Source of the DNA: DATMER01 sp035556715
GTDB taxonomy: Bacteria > Acidobacteriota > Thermoanaerobaculia > Multivoradales > UBA5704
DNA length: 64,000 nucleotides
Reading direction: 5' to 3'
NCBI GenBank assembly: GCA_035556715.1
Contig: DATMER010000063.1
Span: 1 to 64,000, forward strand
Of this stretch, positions 8,874 to 17,006 are shown piece by piece. The position numbers and the translations under genes are program-made. Every line of letters begins with the position of its first letter. The stretch's first letter is position 1. The notes beneath the pieces are model-generated. The model saw nothing but the letters and a program-made list of their open reading frames with translations. It was not told the DNA's origin and did not search any database.

Positions 8874-8921
8874 GGACTCCCTTCACCTCCTGAGCGCCGC
8901 TAAGTCCCTTTGGGCGGGCGT

Positions 8922-8949
8922 ATTCTACCCGAGCACCGGGGGGTGTCAA
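8922..8949 (-). promoter_or_regulatory. Sigma70-type promoter of the nuo operon
   Basis: On the minus strand a perfect -35 TTGACA (8944-8949) is followed after 16 nt by TAGAAT (8922-8927), five of six matches to the -10 consensus. The -10 lies 49 nt upstream of the nuoA ATG. This is the strongest promoter-like match I saw in the window and fits a constitutive housekeeping operon. Confidence 0.7.
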
Positions 8950-9012
8950 GGAAGAGGCCCTCACCGGTCCGAGAGGCGCCACAGCCGGGTGTGACCGCGC
9001 TATCCTTGCCGT

Positions 9013-9687
9013 ATGACCGAGGACTGGGAGCGTCTGCTGGCAGCCGAGCGCCACCTCCAGGCGCTGGTACCGGGCGCCGTGCTGGTGGGGGGAACCGCCG
9101 CTGCGCTCCATGCCGGGCATCGCGTGAGCCTCGATGGAGACCATGTGCTGGACGATCTGCGAGGCCGGTTCGACCAGGTGCTGGACGACCTCGAAGCCGC
9201 CGCCGGCTGGAAGACCTCGAGGGTCCGCCGGCCGGTCCTCATCCTCGGCCGCCTGCAGGGCGTCCTCACCGGCATCCGCCAGCTCCGGCGTGTCCGACCC
9301 TTGGAGACCGAGGAGATCGCCGGCCTGCGGGTGCCCACGCTCGCGGAGATGGCGCGGATCAAATCGTGGCTGCTCGCGACCCGCTTCACCGTCCGCGACT
9401 ATCTCGACACGGTGGTGCTCTTCGAGAGGCTGGGCGAGGAAGGGGTCCGCGATGCTCTCCGAGAGCTCGACGAGTACTATCCGCAGGAGAGCGGAGCTTC
9501 GGTGCTGGCCGAGGTCATCGAGAGGTTGGGCTCGGGCCAGCCTGTCGATGCCGCGGAAATCGACCTCGCGGGCTATCGCGGGCTCAATCCGCCCTGGAAC
9601 GACTGGGAGCATGTGACCGCCCGTGGGCGCGCATGGGCTCGGACGCTCGCGGAACTACTGCTCGGCGCACAGGAGGACAAGGGATGA
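9013..9687 (+). CDS. AbiEii/MenT-like nucleotidyltransferase-fold protein
   Basis: 224 aa. The N-terminal third has the nucleotidyltransferase pattern of the AbiEii/AbiGii (DUF1814) toxin family: VGGTAAALHAGHR at residues 25-37 followed by SLDGD (D41, D43), the presumed metal ligands. Downstream, MARIKSWLLATRFTVRDYLDTVVL resembles the family's Lys/Arg-Asp helical motif. Known members transfer NMP to tRNA or other targets and act as toxins, but many homologues are of unknown role. There is no clear Shine-Dalgarno; a TATCCT element 7 nt before the ATG could indicate a leaderless transcript. The gene overlaps the next by four bases (ATGA). The fold call is moderate and the toxin role is inference. 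Confidence 0.6.
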   Translation: MTEDWERLLAAERHLQALVPGAVLVGGTAAALHAGHRVSLDGDHVLDDLRGRFDQVLDDLEAAAGWKTSRVRRPVLILGRLQGVLTGIRQLRRVRPLETEEIAGLRVPTLAEMARIKSWLLATRFTVRDYLDTVVLFERLGEEGVRDALRELDEYYPQESGASVLAEVIERLGSGQPVDAAEIDLAGYRGLNPPWNDWEHVTARGRAWARTLAELLLGAQEDKG

Positions 9688-9983
9688 GCCGCTTCGATCT
9701 GTCGCAGTCGGTGGCGCTCTGGAACCGCAACCGGCTGGATCTCCGGAGCGACGAAATCCTGGCTCAGATCCTGGACCGGGGCGAGCTCGAAGCCTGGCGC
9801 GAGATCTACCGGCTCGCGTCCGGTCCTGGAGAGGAAGCCGCGGCCCTCCGCCGCCGGATCCTGCGCCTTTGCCAGACGGTGCCTCTCTCCTTTCCCCACC
9901 TCTTCATCGCAGCCATGAGGGCTCTCGGGGAGCCGGTCGAACCCTATCCAGACGTGCCGCCTCTCGCTGACGACCTCGCGTGA
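9684..9983 (+). CDS. Small acidic hypothetical protein, partner of the AbiEii-like gene
   Basis: 99 aa, starts MSRFDLSQSVALWNRNRLDL at an ATG overlapping the preceding stop (ATGA). The frame is open further upstream but only as a shadow of the preceding gene. Helical and without membrane segments, with RSDEILAQILDRGELEAWREIYRLA in the middle. I do not recognise the family. The strict coupling makes it a candidate cognate antitoxin or adaptor. AbiE-type systems usually place the antitoxin first, so this order would be reversed. Its last 40 bp overlap the 3' end of the convergent gene 9944-11026. Confidence 0.6.
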   Translation: MSRFDLSQSVALWNRNRLDLRSDEILAQILDRGELEAWREIYRLASGPGEEAAALRRRILRLCQTVPLSFPHLFIAAMRALGEPVEPYPDVPPLADDLA

Positions 9984-11026
9984 GGTGAGACGGGCGCCCC
10001 CTCACCAGCCTTCACCACCTCTTCTGACCACGCGGGCAGATCCCCGCCCAGCTTCCCGGCCGCCGCGTTATAGGCAGGCAGCAGCTGACGCGGATCACAG
10101 GCGCTGGCGACGAGCCGGTCCCGGCCGAGGGCCTTCTCGATCGTAGCGGCCATCTTCCACCCCACCGTGTACCAGGGACCCTGCTCGCCGTAGAAGGACG
10201 AGGCGGTCTTCTGTGCCTCCTCCTCCGAAAGCTTCCCTGAGAGGACATCACGGAAGAAGGCGTCGACCTTGCGGAGGTCCTCGGGGAAGCGGGCTACGTC
10301 TCGATCCCATCGCTCGCGGTCCGGAGCAGGGCTCACGGCGTGGGGATGGACGTTCGGCCCGCCGGCCGCGGCGAGCATGGCAAGCCCCTCGCCGAAGGCG
10401 CCCATCCAGAGCAGTGCGGTCCGGTCCTTCTCGGGGAGCTTCGCGATCTCCTCCTCCACAGCCTTGGGCGGGCAGCTCCCGCCGAAGCCGATGTGGTGGA
10501 GCTCATGGGCGAGGGTGTTTTCCAGCTTCTCCGGGGAGACCTCGGGATCGAGATAGAGGAAGATGGCCGGGTCGGTCTTCACCTCGAAGACGAAGCTGTT
10601 GTCCTTCGGCTTGATGACCGGGTAGACCTTGGCCCGGATGCTCGCTCCCTCCGGCAGGTAGGCGAGAGCGCGGCGGGCCGCGGTGGAAGGGTCCGCCCGG
10701 GTCCAGAGCGCGAGGGTCCTGGCCAAGGCCGGCGCCCGCTTGGCAAGGTCGTCCGACAGGACGAAGGTCTTGAAATCCGCCTCCTCGAACGGCCTCCCCA
10801 TCCCCGTCTCCCGCTTCTTGAGCCGCACGTACCCCTCGCTCGTGAACAAGCGCTGCCAGTCCGCTTCCGTGATCGCCTGCCCCTGCACCTTCTTGGAGAG
10901 GATGTAGAGCACGGTCTCCGCCTCGTCCGTGACCATGCGGACGTCTACCGGGGGAGGGGGCTCGGCGGCCCGGACGGGCAGGGCGAGGGTAAGGACGGCG
11001 AGGAGGAGGGGGAGGCGGGTTCGCAT
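9944..11026 (-). CDS. Exported HExxH putative zinc metallopeptidase (DUF5700-like)
   Basis: 360 aa with a cleavable signal peptide (RTRLPLLLAVLTLALPVRA, then AEPPPP). A zinc-binding HExxH motif is visible as AHELHHIGFG (H174, E175, H178). A candidate third ligand is E213 in FGEGLAML, the gluzincin arrangement. The overall pattern resembles putative Zn-dependent peptidases of the DUF5700/DUF2268 kind, but I am unsure of the exact family. It is probably periplasmic or secreted. It lies downstream of the S8 protease on the same strand, with a 135-bp gap containing a long inverted repeat, so cotranscription is uncertain. The start ATG lacks an obvious ribosome binding site. Confidence 0.75.
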   Translation of the reverse strand: MRTRLPLLLAVLTLALPVRAAEPPPPVDVRMVTDEAETVLYILSKKVQGQAITEADWQRLFTSEGYVRLKKRETGMGRPFEEADFKTFVLSDDLAKRAPALARTLALWTRADPSTAARRALAYLPEGASIRAKVYPVIKPKDNSFVFEVKTDPAIFLYLDPEVSPEKLENTLAHELHHIGFGGSCPPKAVEEEIAKLPEKDRTALLWMGAFGEGLAMLAAAGGPNVHPHAVSPAPDRERWDRDVARFPEDLRKVDAFFRDVLSGKLSEEEAQKTASSFYGEQGPWYTVGWKMAATIEKALGRDRLVASACDPRQLLPAYNAAAGKLGGDLPAWSEEVVKAGEGAPVSPHARSSARGGTSG

Positions 11027-11100
11027 GGGCGGAAGCTTACGCGAGCTCCAGGCGGCGAAGCTCCGGCGTCGTGACCCAGGAACATTCTTCCCGCACGCGA

Positions 11101-11155
11101 CTGGTACCTCGTCACAGCCCGGCTAACCATCAATCGGACTGTGACGTGGTACTGG
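11101..11155. repeat. Long inverted repeat between protease genes
   Basis: Two 17-nt arms (11101-11117 and 11139-11155) are inverted copies with 14 matching positions, around a 21-nt loop. The conserved inner core is GTACC-N-CGTCACAG. It starts 6 nt after the S8 protease stop and 75 nt before the metallopeptidase ATG. There is no T-tract, so it is not a classical terminator. It could be an mRNA processing or stability hairpin, or an operator. Confidence 0.6.
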
Positions 11156-11161
11156 CTTCTC

Positions 11162-12766
11162 TCAATGTACCCGCGGCGGGCATGTCGGGCAGTTCGGAAA
11201 AGGAGGGTCCTCGGGCTGGGGATAGAGCCACGGCTGGCAAGAACCTTTCGCGGAGGCTGGAAGGCTTGGATCCAACGGTCCTGGCAAGGGCTCGCAGTCC
11301 AACTTGATCGGGCATGGGGAAGGCAAATCTCGACACCGGGCCTTGTGGAGGGCCGTGCAGAGCGACAGCCTGTGGACCTTGGGGTGAGCCAGAAAGATCG
11401 GGGTGCCCTCCCTGAACCAGAAGTCCGCCTCAAAGCCGAGCTCTTCTCCGCTCCCGTCGAGGATATTCATGACCTGATGGGAGTTGAGCCCGGGAAAGGA
11501 ATCCCACACCACGGCGGCGATCGACGAGGCGACGGCCGTGGCAACGGAGCTGCCAGTGAGTATCGCCGCGGGCTCGTCGGGATCCGGGGTGGGCACCATG
11601 GCGTTTTCGGCGTAGGCGGCGCGCCGCGGCATCCCGCCAGGACGGGTGATCTCCAGGGGCCTGCCATCGGATTTCAATCCGCCTACTGCGTAGATGAGCG
11701 GCGCCTCTGGGGTTTTGCAGCTCTCATCCCGCAGAGCTTCTTTCTCCCAGGCAGCCGGCAGGAGAGGCCCGATGTTGGCGCAGGGATCACGTTTCTGGTT
11801 GCCCGCCGCCGCCAACACCAGGACGTCGAAGCCGGCCGCATATTGCAGGGCTCGATAGACCGCCTGCGTTCCCGCCCGCATATCGGCAATCTGCTTTTCA
11901 TCGAGGCCGCCGAAGAGCTCTCCGTCCCAGCCCAGGGACAGGTTGAGCACGAGGTGCTTCTGTGAGCCCGCTCTCCGCCAGGTGTCCACCTCGTTCCGGA
12001 TGGCCTCGGCCAGATCGCTATACATGCCGAGAGCGCCTCCCAGCTTTGTGTCAGCCTTGTTGTCTGCCTGACTCTTCGCGTCGAACTCGCGGAATGGCAG
12101 CGCCAGCCGGGTGGCGATCCACGCGGCGCAGTGAGCATTGGGCTCCAGAGTACAGACCAGGTGCCGGGCCATGTGAGCAAGAGTGTAGCCATGCCGCGAT
12201 TTTCCCGATCGCCTGGGTACGCCCTCGCCGGTCGGCTGGGTATCCAGGAAGGCCAGGCGCACGGTTGGCTGGCTGTCGATCTCGATCGGTGCCCTCAGCC
12301 TTCCGGCCTGTGAAAGAAAGTGTGAGGAAAGCAGATTCTTGGTTTTTACCTCCAGCTTCGTCTCGGCGGAGGGAGTAAGCGCCGCGCAGTCCTGATCGAG
12401 CCGCGACAGCTTGGCACTCGCGGCAAGTGGGAACGGAAGCTTTTCCAGTTTTTTCTTCGGGTCTGCGATCTCATACACGCAAAAGCGATTGAGCTCCTGG
12501 ATGACCTCGCGACTGGGGCCGCTCCCTGGGGTTTGTTTCTCTTTGCAGCCTTTGCACTGCTGCTGGACCGGGTCAAGTTGAGGGAACAGGGGACGCACGG
12601 TCCAGCCCGCGATCTCCGGGCATTGGGCCTCGGGCTGGCTGATCCCGATCCAGCGCCAGTCGGCGCAGGCCTTCGCGGTATCCAGATGCGGAGGTGGAAA
12701 TGTCTTGCAGGCGTTCAGCCCGATCGCAATCCCAACAGCGATCCAGAGCAGATGTCCTCGTCGCAT
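11162..12766 (-). CDS. S8 (subtilisin-like) serine protease, predicted lipoprotein
   Basis: 534 aa. The N-terminus has a lipobox LNAC with the lipidated Cys at position 20, so the enzyme should be membrane-anchored on the periplasmic side or outside the cell. The S8 triad is recognisable but divergent: Asp175 in RLAFLDTQP, His192 in SRHGYTLAHMARH, Ser407 in LTGSSVATAVASS, plus the oxyanion Asn323 in LAAAGNQ. A Cys/Pro-rich tail (several CPxC motifs) closes the protein. A good Shine-Dalgarno AAGGAGA lies 8 nt before the ATG. It follows the CHAT protease gene by 111 bp, with a hairpin in between. An upstream prodomain of about 160 residues has no recognised similarity. Confidence 0.85.
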   Translation of the reverse strand: MRRGHLLWIAVGIAIGLNACKTFPPPHLDTAKACADWRWIGISQPEAQCPEIAGWTVRPLFPQLDPVQQQCKGCKEKQTPGSGPSREVIQELNRFCVYEIADPKKKLEKLPFPLAASAKLSRLDQDCAALTPSAETKLEVKTKNLLSSHFLSQAGRLRAPIEIDSQPTVRLAFLDTQPTGEGVPRRSGKSRHGYTLAHMARHLVCTLEPNAHCAAWIATRLALPFREFDAKSQADNKADTKLGGALGMYSDLAEAIRNEVDTWRRAGSQKHLVLNLSLGWDGELFGGLDEKQIADMRAGTQAVYRALQYAAGFDVLVLAAAGNQKRDPCANIGPLLPAAWEKEALRDESCKTPEAPLIYAVGGLKSDGRPLEITRPGGMPRRAAYAENAMVPTPDPDEPAAILTGSSVATAVASSIAAVVWDSFPGLNSHQVMNILDGSGEELGFEADFWFREGTPIFLAHPKVHRLSLCTALHKARCRDLPSPCPIKLDCEPLPGPLDPSLPASAKGSCQPWLYPQPEDPPFPNCPTCPPRVH

Positions 12767-12861
12767 GGCTCTCTCTCCTTAGAATGGACGCTCAGCCGGA
12801 AGGCGGCTATTTGAGGCGTCGCAGAGATCCTTCGCCGCCGGAGGACGATTTCTGACAGGAA

Positions 12862-12884
12862 GCCCCCGAGCGGGCGCTCAGGGC
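12862..12884 (-). terminator. Hairpin at the CHAT gene stop (terminator or attenuator candidate)
   Basis: GC-rich inverted repeat, arms 12862-12872 and 12875-12884, which includes the stop codon of the CHAT gene. On the minus strand it is followed by CTTCCTGTC rather than a clean U-run. It could lower, rather than stop, transcription into the S8 gene. Confidence 0.35.
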
Positions 12885-15454
12885 TCGAACAGGCGGAAGC
12901 TCGCCCAGTCCGCTTTCGGATTCCGTTTCCGCCAGGAGAGCTGGGCATGCTGGAGCGCTACAGCGAGGTCCGGCTCACGTTCCCACTGACGGTAAAGCTC
13001 AGGGAAGAGCTCGGGCAGCGTGCGGTCGTCGGCGCGACGGGTGGAACCGACGACGGCCCGCGAGCCGGCCAGGAGAAAGGCTTGAGCCAGGCCGAGGCTC
13101 TCGACGGGAACCTCGGCGGAAGACCGGCCGGTTTCGCATCCCGAGAGGACGACCCAGGCCGGTACCCGGTCGAGCGCCAGGAGGTCGCCAAGGGTCAACC
13201 GGGTCTCTTCGGCGAGGAGAAGGCTGCTCTCCCATCCACCGAATCCTGAGAAGGTGCCATGGCCAGCGTAATGCAGGAGATCAGAGGCGGACAATGCGTC
13301 CCGCACGGCCTCGGCCGAAGCCTTCGCGCTCTTCAGCTCCTCGGCGATCCAGGGCGGGGATACGGATTCCAGAATCTCGCGGACTTTGCGGGTCTCATCG
13401 AGCGCGCCAGGCAGGTTGTCCCGGGAATCCGACACCAGGAGGGCGTGCCGCCCCGGAGTTTGCGCGGGCCTCGTGGAGACGGGGAGATCCAGCCCATACA
13501 CCACAGGGCTGCTGGCCAGGAGGACGTCTCCGTCGAACGGAAGCGCGTGGAAATCCAGATCCTGCAAAGGACCGCTGGGCAGGATCCGGATCCGGCGGGC
13601 TTGCCGGATCAAGGCGTGGAACGGGCGCAGCAGCAGTTCGGCCGCTTCCTTCTTGGGCCGGGACAGGACGTCCGGCGGGAGCTCGAAACGGTGCACCCTG
13701 ACGGTCTTCCCGTCCGCGGCAAAGCCGACCCAGCCGTGAGGGAGCGGATGATAGGCGAGGATCAGCTCTCCAGGGCGGTGCGGCGGTGGCTCCTCTTTCG
13801 ACCGTTCTCCGGGCAGCACCAGGAAAGCCTGGTCCAGGAGCTTCTTCACGGCCTCCGCCTCCGCCCTTCTCGCCGCGTGCTCGCGGCCGATCTGGTCTTC
13901 GGGCAGCTTCCATTCATCCTTCGCTCTCTCTTCCAGGGCTGCGCGCCTCTGCTGGTACTCCATGAGGAGGCGCTCCCACTCCGCCCGCAGCTCCGGTGTC
14001 AGGCTCGCCAGGCGGTCGCGCCGCTCCAGTTGCCGGAGCATTCGCGACCGCGCATGGCGTGCCACATCCAGGGCCTGCGCGTTCCAGCCCTGCTCCAGCA
14101 GGAGCTCGACGTGCAGGTCCACGATGGCCTGGCGCGTTGCAATGAAGGTTTCCCTCCCCTGGTGGAGCGGAATCTGGAGGCTCTGCTCGTCCAGCAGGGC
14201 CTCGGCCCTCCGAAGGGTCTCCAGGGCGGCGGTCCGATCCCCCAGCACCTCATGCGACCGCGCCTGTCCGAAGGCGGCCCGCAGCCTGCCGTCGGGGGAG
14301 CTCGTTGCCGCCGCGAGATCCTCGAGATCGTCGAAGAGATCCAGAGCCTCCGCAGGCCGCTCCTCCCGCAAGGCGATCCGCGCTTCCAGATCGAGCCACC
14401 ACAGCATGTGGGAGAGAGGCGGATGAGGCTCGAGCTCATGTGCCCGGGCCAGGAGATCCTTCGCTTGCCGTAGACGGTCTTCCAGCAGATGGGCCAGGGC
14501 CAGATTGATCAGGATGTTCACCTTCTTCTCGGGCGTGACTCTCTCGCAGGTCTCGTAGATCTCGAGCGCTTTCTCGAGGAGGTGCTTGGGATCTCCGAAT
14601 ATCTCGCCGGCGTCGCGGGCCAGCAGCAGGGCCCACGCCTGGTTGCTGAGGAACTGAGCCTCTTCGCAGGAATCCGCAAAATAAGGCGTCTGGCGCAGGC
14701 GGTCGAAGAGATTGGCGGCCTCGGAAGAGCGGCCCAACCCGTGCAGGAGCAGGGCCAACTTTTCTTCGGCCATCCACCGGTAGCGGTCCAGCTTCCCGCG
14801 TTGCGCAATCTCCGCAGCCTTTCGGACTTCCGTCAACGCCGTGCGGAAATCGCCTTCCTGCTCGGCGAGAAAGCCGCGGTAAAAGGCCATGAGGTAGCGG
14901 GATTTCGCGTCCGCTTCGCGAGGGACTTGCAGGCCGTTCAGGGTCTCTCGGGCCGCCGTGAACTGGCGCTTCACGATGAGGCCGTACACGAGCTGCGTCG
15001 TCTCGTTGACCTCGCGCAGAACATCGCGGGACATCTCCTGCCGGACTTGCCGGACCAGAGGTCCCCGGTGCTCCTCGTCCTCCGGCTCCGCGAGGGACAA
15101 GGACCATAACCCCTGCCCAGCCTTCGCTTCGACGAGCACGTCCACTCTCTTCACACCGGAAGGCAGGGTCAGAGAAAACCGCCGACCCTCCCGGACATTC
15201 TCCCCCGCGGCGTCGATCCGCCTCCCTTCAACCTGGATCTCGATCTGGGCGTCCGTCGGAGCGCCGACCCAGAGCCGCAATTCCTGGCTCGGGTCGAGCC
15301 TGCACACGGGGCCGGGCAGCAGCACGGCCTGGCAGCCGGCGTACTCCATCTCCAGCGTGATCGCGGGCACTGAGGCGGTACACACCGAGCTGATCCCGCA
15401 GACGAAGAGGATCGCGCCTCGCACAAGACAGGGGAAGGGGCAGGCGAGCGTCAC
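12878..15454 (-). CDS. Exported TPR-CHAT domain (caspase-like) protein
   Basis: 858 aa from a GTG start (15452-15454) that overlaps the upstream TGA as GTGA. The open frame before it is only a shadow of the upstream gene. The N-terminus looks like a signal sequence (VTLACPFPCLVRGAILFVCG). A beta-rich region follows, then about 400 residues of TPR-like helical repeats (for example FYRGFLAEQEGDFRTALTEV). The C-terminal CHAT caspase-like domain has the His in LLHYAGHGT (about 732) and the Cys in WVVLSGCETG (about 773), so the catalytic dyad is intact. CHAT proteases cleave protein partners; the substrate is unknown. The gene is third in the ECF sigma operon and the S8 protease follows. Domain call secure, role unknown. 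Confidence 0.9.
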   Translation of the reverse strand: MTLACPFPCLVRGAILFVCGISSVCTASVPAITLEMEYAGCQAVLLPGPVCRLDPSQELRLWVGAPTDAQIEIQVEGRRIDAAGENVREGRRFSLTLPSGVKRVDVLVEAKAGQGLWSLSLAEPEDEEHRGPLVRQVRQEMSRDVLREVNETTQLVYGLIVKRQFTAARETLNGLQVPREADAKSRYLMAFYRGFLAEQEGDFRTALTEVRKAAEIAQRGKLDRYRWMAEEKLALLLHGLGRSSEAANLFDRLRQTPYFADSCEEAQFLSNQAWALLLARDAGEIFGDPKHLLEKALEIYETCERVTPEKKVNILINLALAHLLEDRLRQAKDLLARAHELEPHPPLSHMLWWLDLEARIALREERPAEALDLFDDLEDLAAATSSPDGRLRAAFGQARSHEVLGDRTAALETLRRAEALLDEQSLQIPLHQGRETFIATRQAIVDLHVELLLEQGWNAQALDVARHARSRMLRQLERRDRLASLTPELRAEWERLLMEYQQRRAALEERAKDEWKLPEDQIGREHAARRAEAEAVKKLLDQAFLVLPGERSKEEPPPHRPGELILAYHPLPHGWVGFAADGKTVRVHRFELPPDVLSRPKKEAAELLLRPFHALIRQARRIRILPSGPLQDLDFHALPFDGDVLLASSPVVYGLDLPVSTRPAQTPGRHALLVSDSRDNLPGALDETRKVREILESVSPPWIAEELKSAKASAEAVRDALSASDLLHYAGHGTFSGFGGWESSLLLAEETRLTLGDLLALDRVPAWVVLSGCETGRSSAEVPVESLGLAQAFLLAGSRAVVGSTRRADDRTLPELFPELYRQWEREPDLAVALQHAQLSWRKRNPKADWASFRLFEP

Positions 15455-16248
15455 GGCCGGGAACCCCCGGGCAGGATACGGATCTCTTGAGGGATGGCAA
15501 CCCAGTCCCGTTGCCGGACCTGGGATTTCGCAGTAAGAGGCGCCAGATCGGCCGGGTCCGGCAGCTTGCCCGGCCGGCCGACAACGGCCCACAGCGTCCA
15601 GGTCCCCGGCCGGAGGTCGTGGTCCAGCGAGCCTTTGATCCTGACCGCTCCGCCGCCGCCGGGATCGAGCTCGCTCCGGACTGCAAGGCGGCGGGGCTCG
15701 TGGCCCTGGGAAAGGAAGGACAACGCCTCCAGTCGCTTTCCCCCGGAGGCCGCGGTCTTGGGTATAAAGTTGACTTGGAAACGGTCGCCCGGCGCGAAGT
15801 CCGTCACCATCTCCTCGGGCTCACCTCGCATCGCACTGGAGCCGCCGGAGACTTTCATGGAATAGTCCGGGAGCGGCACCGGCGGACGCAGGAACAGCAC
15901 CAGAACAGCCGCCGCAGCCGCGCTCCAGCCGGCAAAGCGGAAGACAGGGAAAGGCAACAACTTCACCGGTGGCTTCGGGGCCGCGGACTCGGCCCCCTCC
16001 GCAAGGGCCTGCTCCCGGATCGCCCGCATGACGCCGGCGTGGAATTCGGGCCCGAGCGGCCGAAAGGCCTCATAGGCCTCGCGGACCTCCTCGGAAGCCT
16101 CGGCCATGGCGCGCAGCTCCGCCGCCTCCTCAGAGGAGAGATTTCCGCTGCTCAGGCGATCCCACCGCTCATCGAGGCGGTTCCGTTCTTCGGCCTCTTT
16201 CTCTCTGTTCACCTGTGCAAGCTCTCGTAGCCAATGGTTGTCGCTCAT
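15451..16248 (-). CDS. Membrane-anchored putative anti-sigma / regulatory protein
   Basis: 265 aa. The N-terminal 100 residues are cytoplasmic-looking and highly charged (VNREKEAEERNRLDERWDRL), followed by one transmembrane helix near 105-120 (FAGWSAAAAAVLVLFL). A C-terminal beta-rich extracytoplasmic domain follows. There is no zinc HxxxCxxC motif. Position and topology, directly after an ECF sigma gene with an ATGA overlap, suggest an anti-sigma factor. The extracytoplasmic domain could then be the sensor and a protease substrate. I do not recognise a named family, so the function is inference from context. Confidence 0.7.
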   Translation of the reverse strand: MSDNHWLRELAQVNREKEAEERNRLDERWDRLSSGNLSSEEAAELRAMAEASEEVREAYEAFRPLGPEFHAGVMRAIREQALAEGAESAAPKPPVKLLPFPVFRFAGWSAAAAAVLVLFLRPPVPLPDYSMKVSGGSSAMRGEPEEMVTDFAPGDRFQVNFIPKTAASGGKRLEALSFLSQGHEPRRLAVRSELDPGGGGAVRIKGSLDHDLRPGTWTLWAVVGRPGKLPDPADLAPLTAKSQVRQRDWVAIPQEIRILPGGSRP

Positions 16249-16898
16249 GCCCTTCCGTCCCTTGAAGGTCTTCGCGGGGCGGGCCGGCTTTCTGACTTCT
16301 CACTGAGCAGGCGGCAGGCCAGACGGCGCAACCGGCTTCTCCACGCATACACGGCGTCGGGGGTCATGCCCGTCTGCCGGGTCACCTCCTCGAACGGCAG
16401 CTCGCGCAGGAAGAGGAGATCGAAGAGGTGCCGGCCGAGGGGGCTCAGCTCCTCGGTGAGACGGTGCAGGAGGAGCTTCACCTGCTCGCGCGACGCGGTG
16501 ATCTCCTCGGGTCCGCGCTCCGGAGCCGGCTGATTGAAATCCTCCGGAAGGGGGGACTCCTCTTTCCACGGGCTCCGCTTTCCGCTGCGCAGAATCGAAG
16601 CCGTCTGCCGCTCCGCAACGAGCCCGACGAAGTTGAGGAGGCTCAGCCCTCGTTCCGGCTGCCAGCTTCGGAGCGCTTTGCCGCCATCGGCGAACAGGGC
16701 GAGAAAGATTTCCTGGGTAAGATCTTCGACCTCCTGCCGGATGTTGCGCCCGGAGGCTCTCCCCGTTCGCCGCAGGAGGAGACCGCGGGCCACCCGGCTC
16801 TGGATGACGGGCGTCAACGTCTGGACAAGCTGGGTGAGGGCGGGTTCCTCCCCCGCCAACGCACGCCGTACCTGGTCCTGGATCGCCGCGTCGTCCAT
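16245..16898 (-). CDS. ECF-type RNA polymerase sigma factor
   Basis: 217 aa from the ATG at 16896-16898 (MDDAAIQDQVRRALAGEEPA). The open frame continues 23 codons upstream, but those codons contain the presumed -10 element. Sigma region 2 is visible in VEDLTQEIFLALFADGGKALRSW. Sigma region 4 is in FLRELPFEEVTRQTGMTPDAVYAWRSRL. It is the first gene of a block with the anti-sigma-like and CHAT genes, all joined by 4-bp overlaps, and would be expected to control its own promoter. Family call good, regulon unknown. Confidence 0.85.
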   Translation of the reverse strand: MDDAAIQDQVRRALAGEEPALTQLVQTLTPVIQSRVARGLLLRRTGRASGRNIRQEVEDLTQEIFLALFADGGKALRSWQPERGLSLLNFVGLVAERQTASILRSGKRSPWKEESPLPEDFNQPAPERGPEEITASREQVKLLLHRLTEELSPLGRHLFDLLFLRELPFEEVTRQTGMTPDAVYAWRSRLRRLACRLLSEKSESRPAPRRPSRDGRA

Positions 16899-16923
16899 TT
16901 CCCGTACTTTCGATGATGAAACT

Positions 16924-16929
16924 ATTATA
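16924..16929 (-). promoter_or_regulatory. Candidate -10 element upstream of the ECF sigma operon
   Basis: On the minus strand TATAAT, a perfect -10 hexamer in an unusually AT-rich patch, lies 25 nt before the sigma factor ATG. No convincing TTGACA -35 is seen at 16-18 nt, so an activator or a different -35 type is possible. The gap 16899-17006 shows nothing else. Confidence 0.45.
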
Positions 16930-17006
16930 GAACAAAGAAGCGGAGCGACGGCAGGCGCGAAGCACACGCTCCTGTTTGATATAGACGAGAATCGGCTGGC
17001 GTTTCC

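Noticed and set aside
8910..9683. N-terminal extension of the small gene at 9684
   Set aside because: The open frame runs through the AbiEii-like gene in another frame with Arg/Pro-rich sequence; the ATGA-coupled start at 9684 is far better supported.
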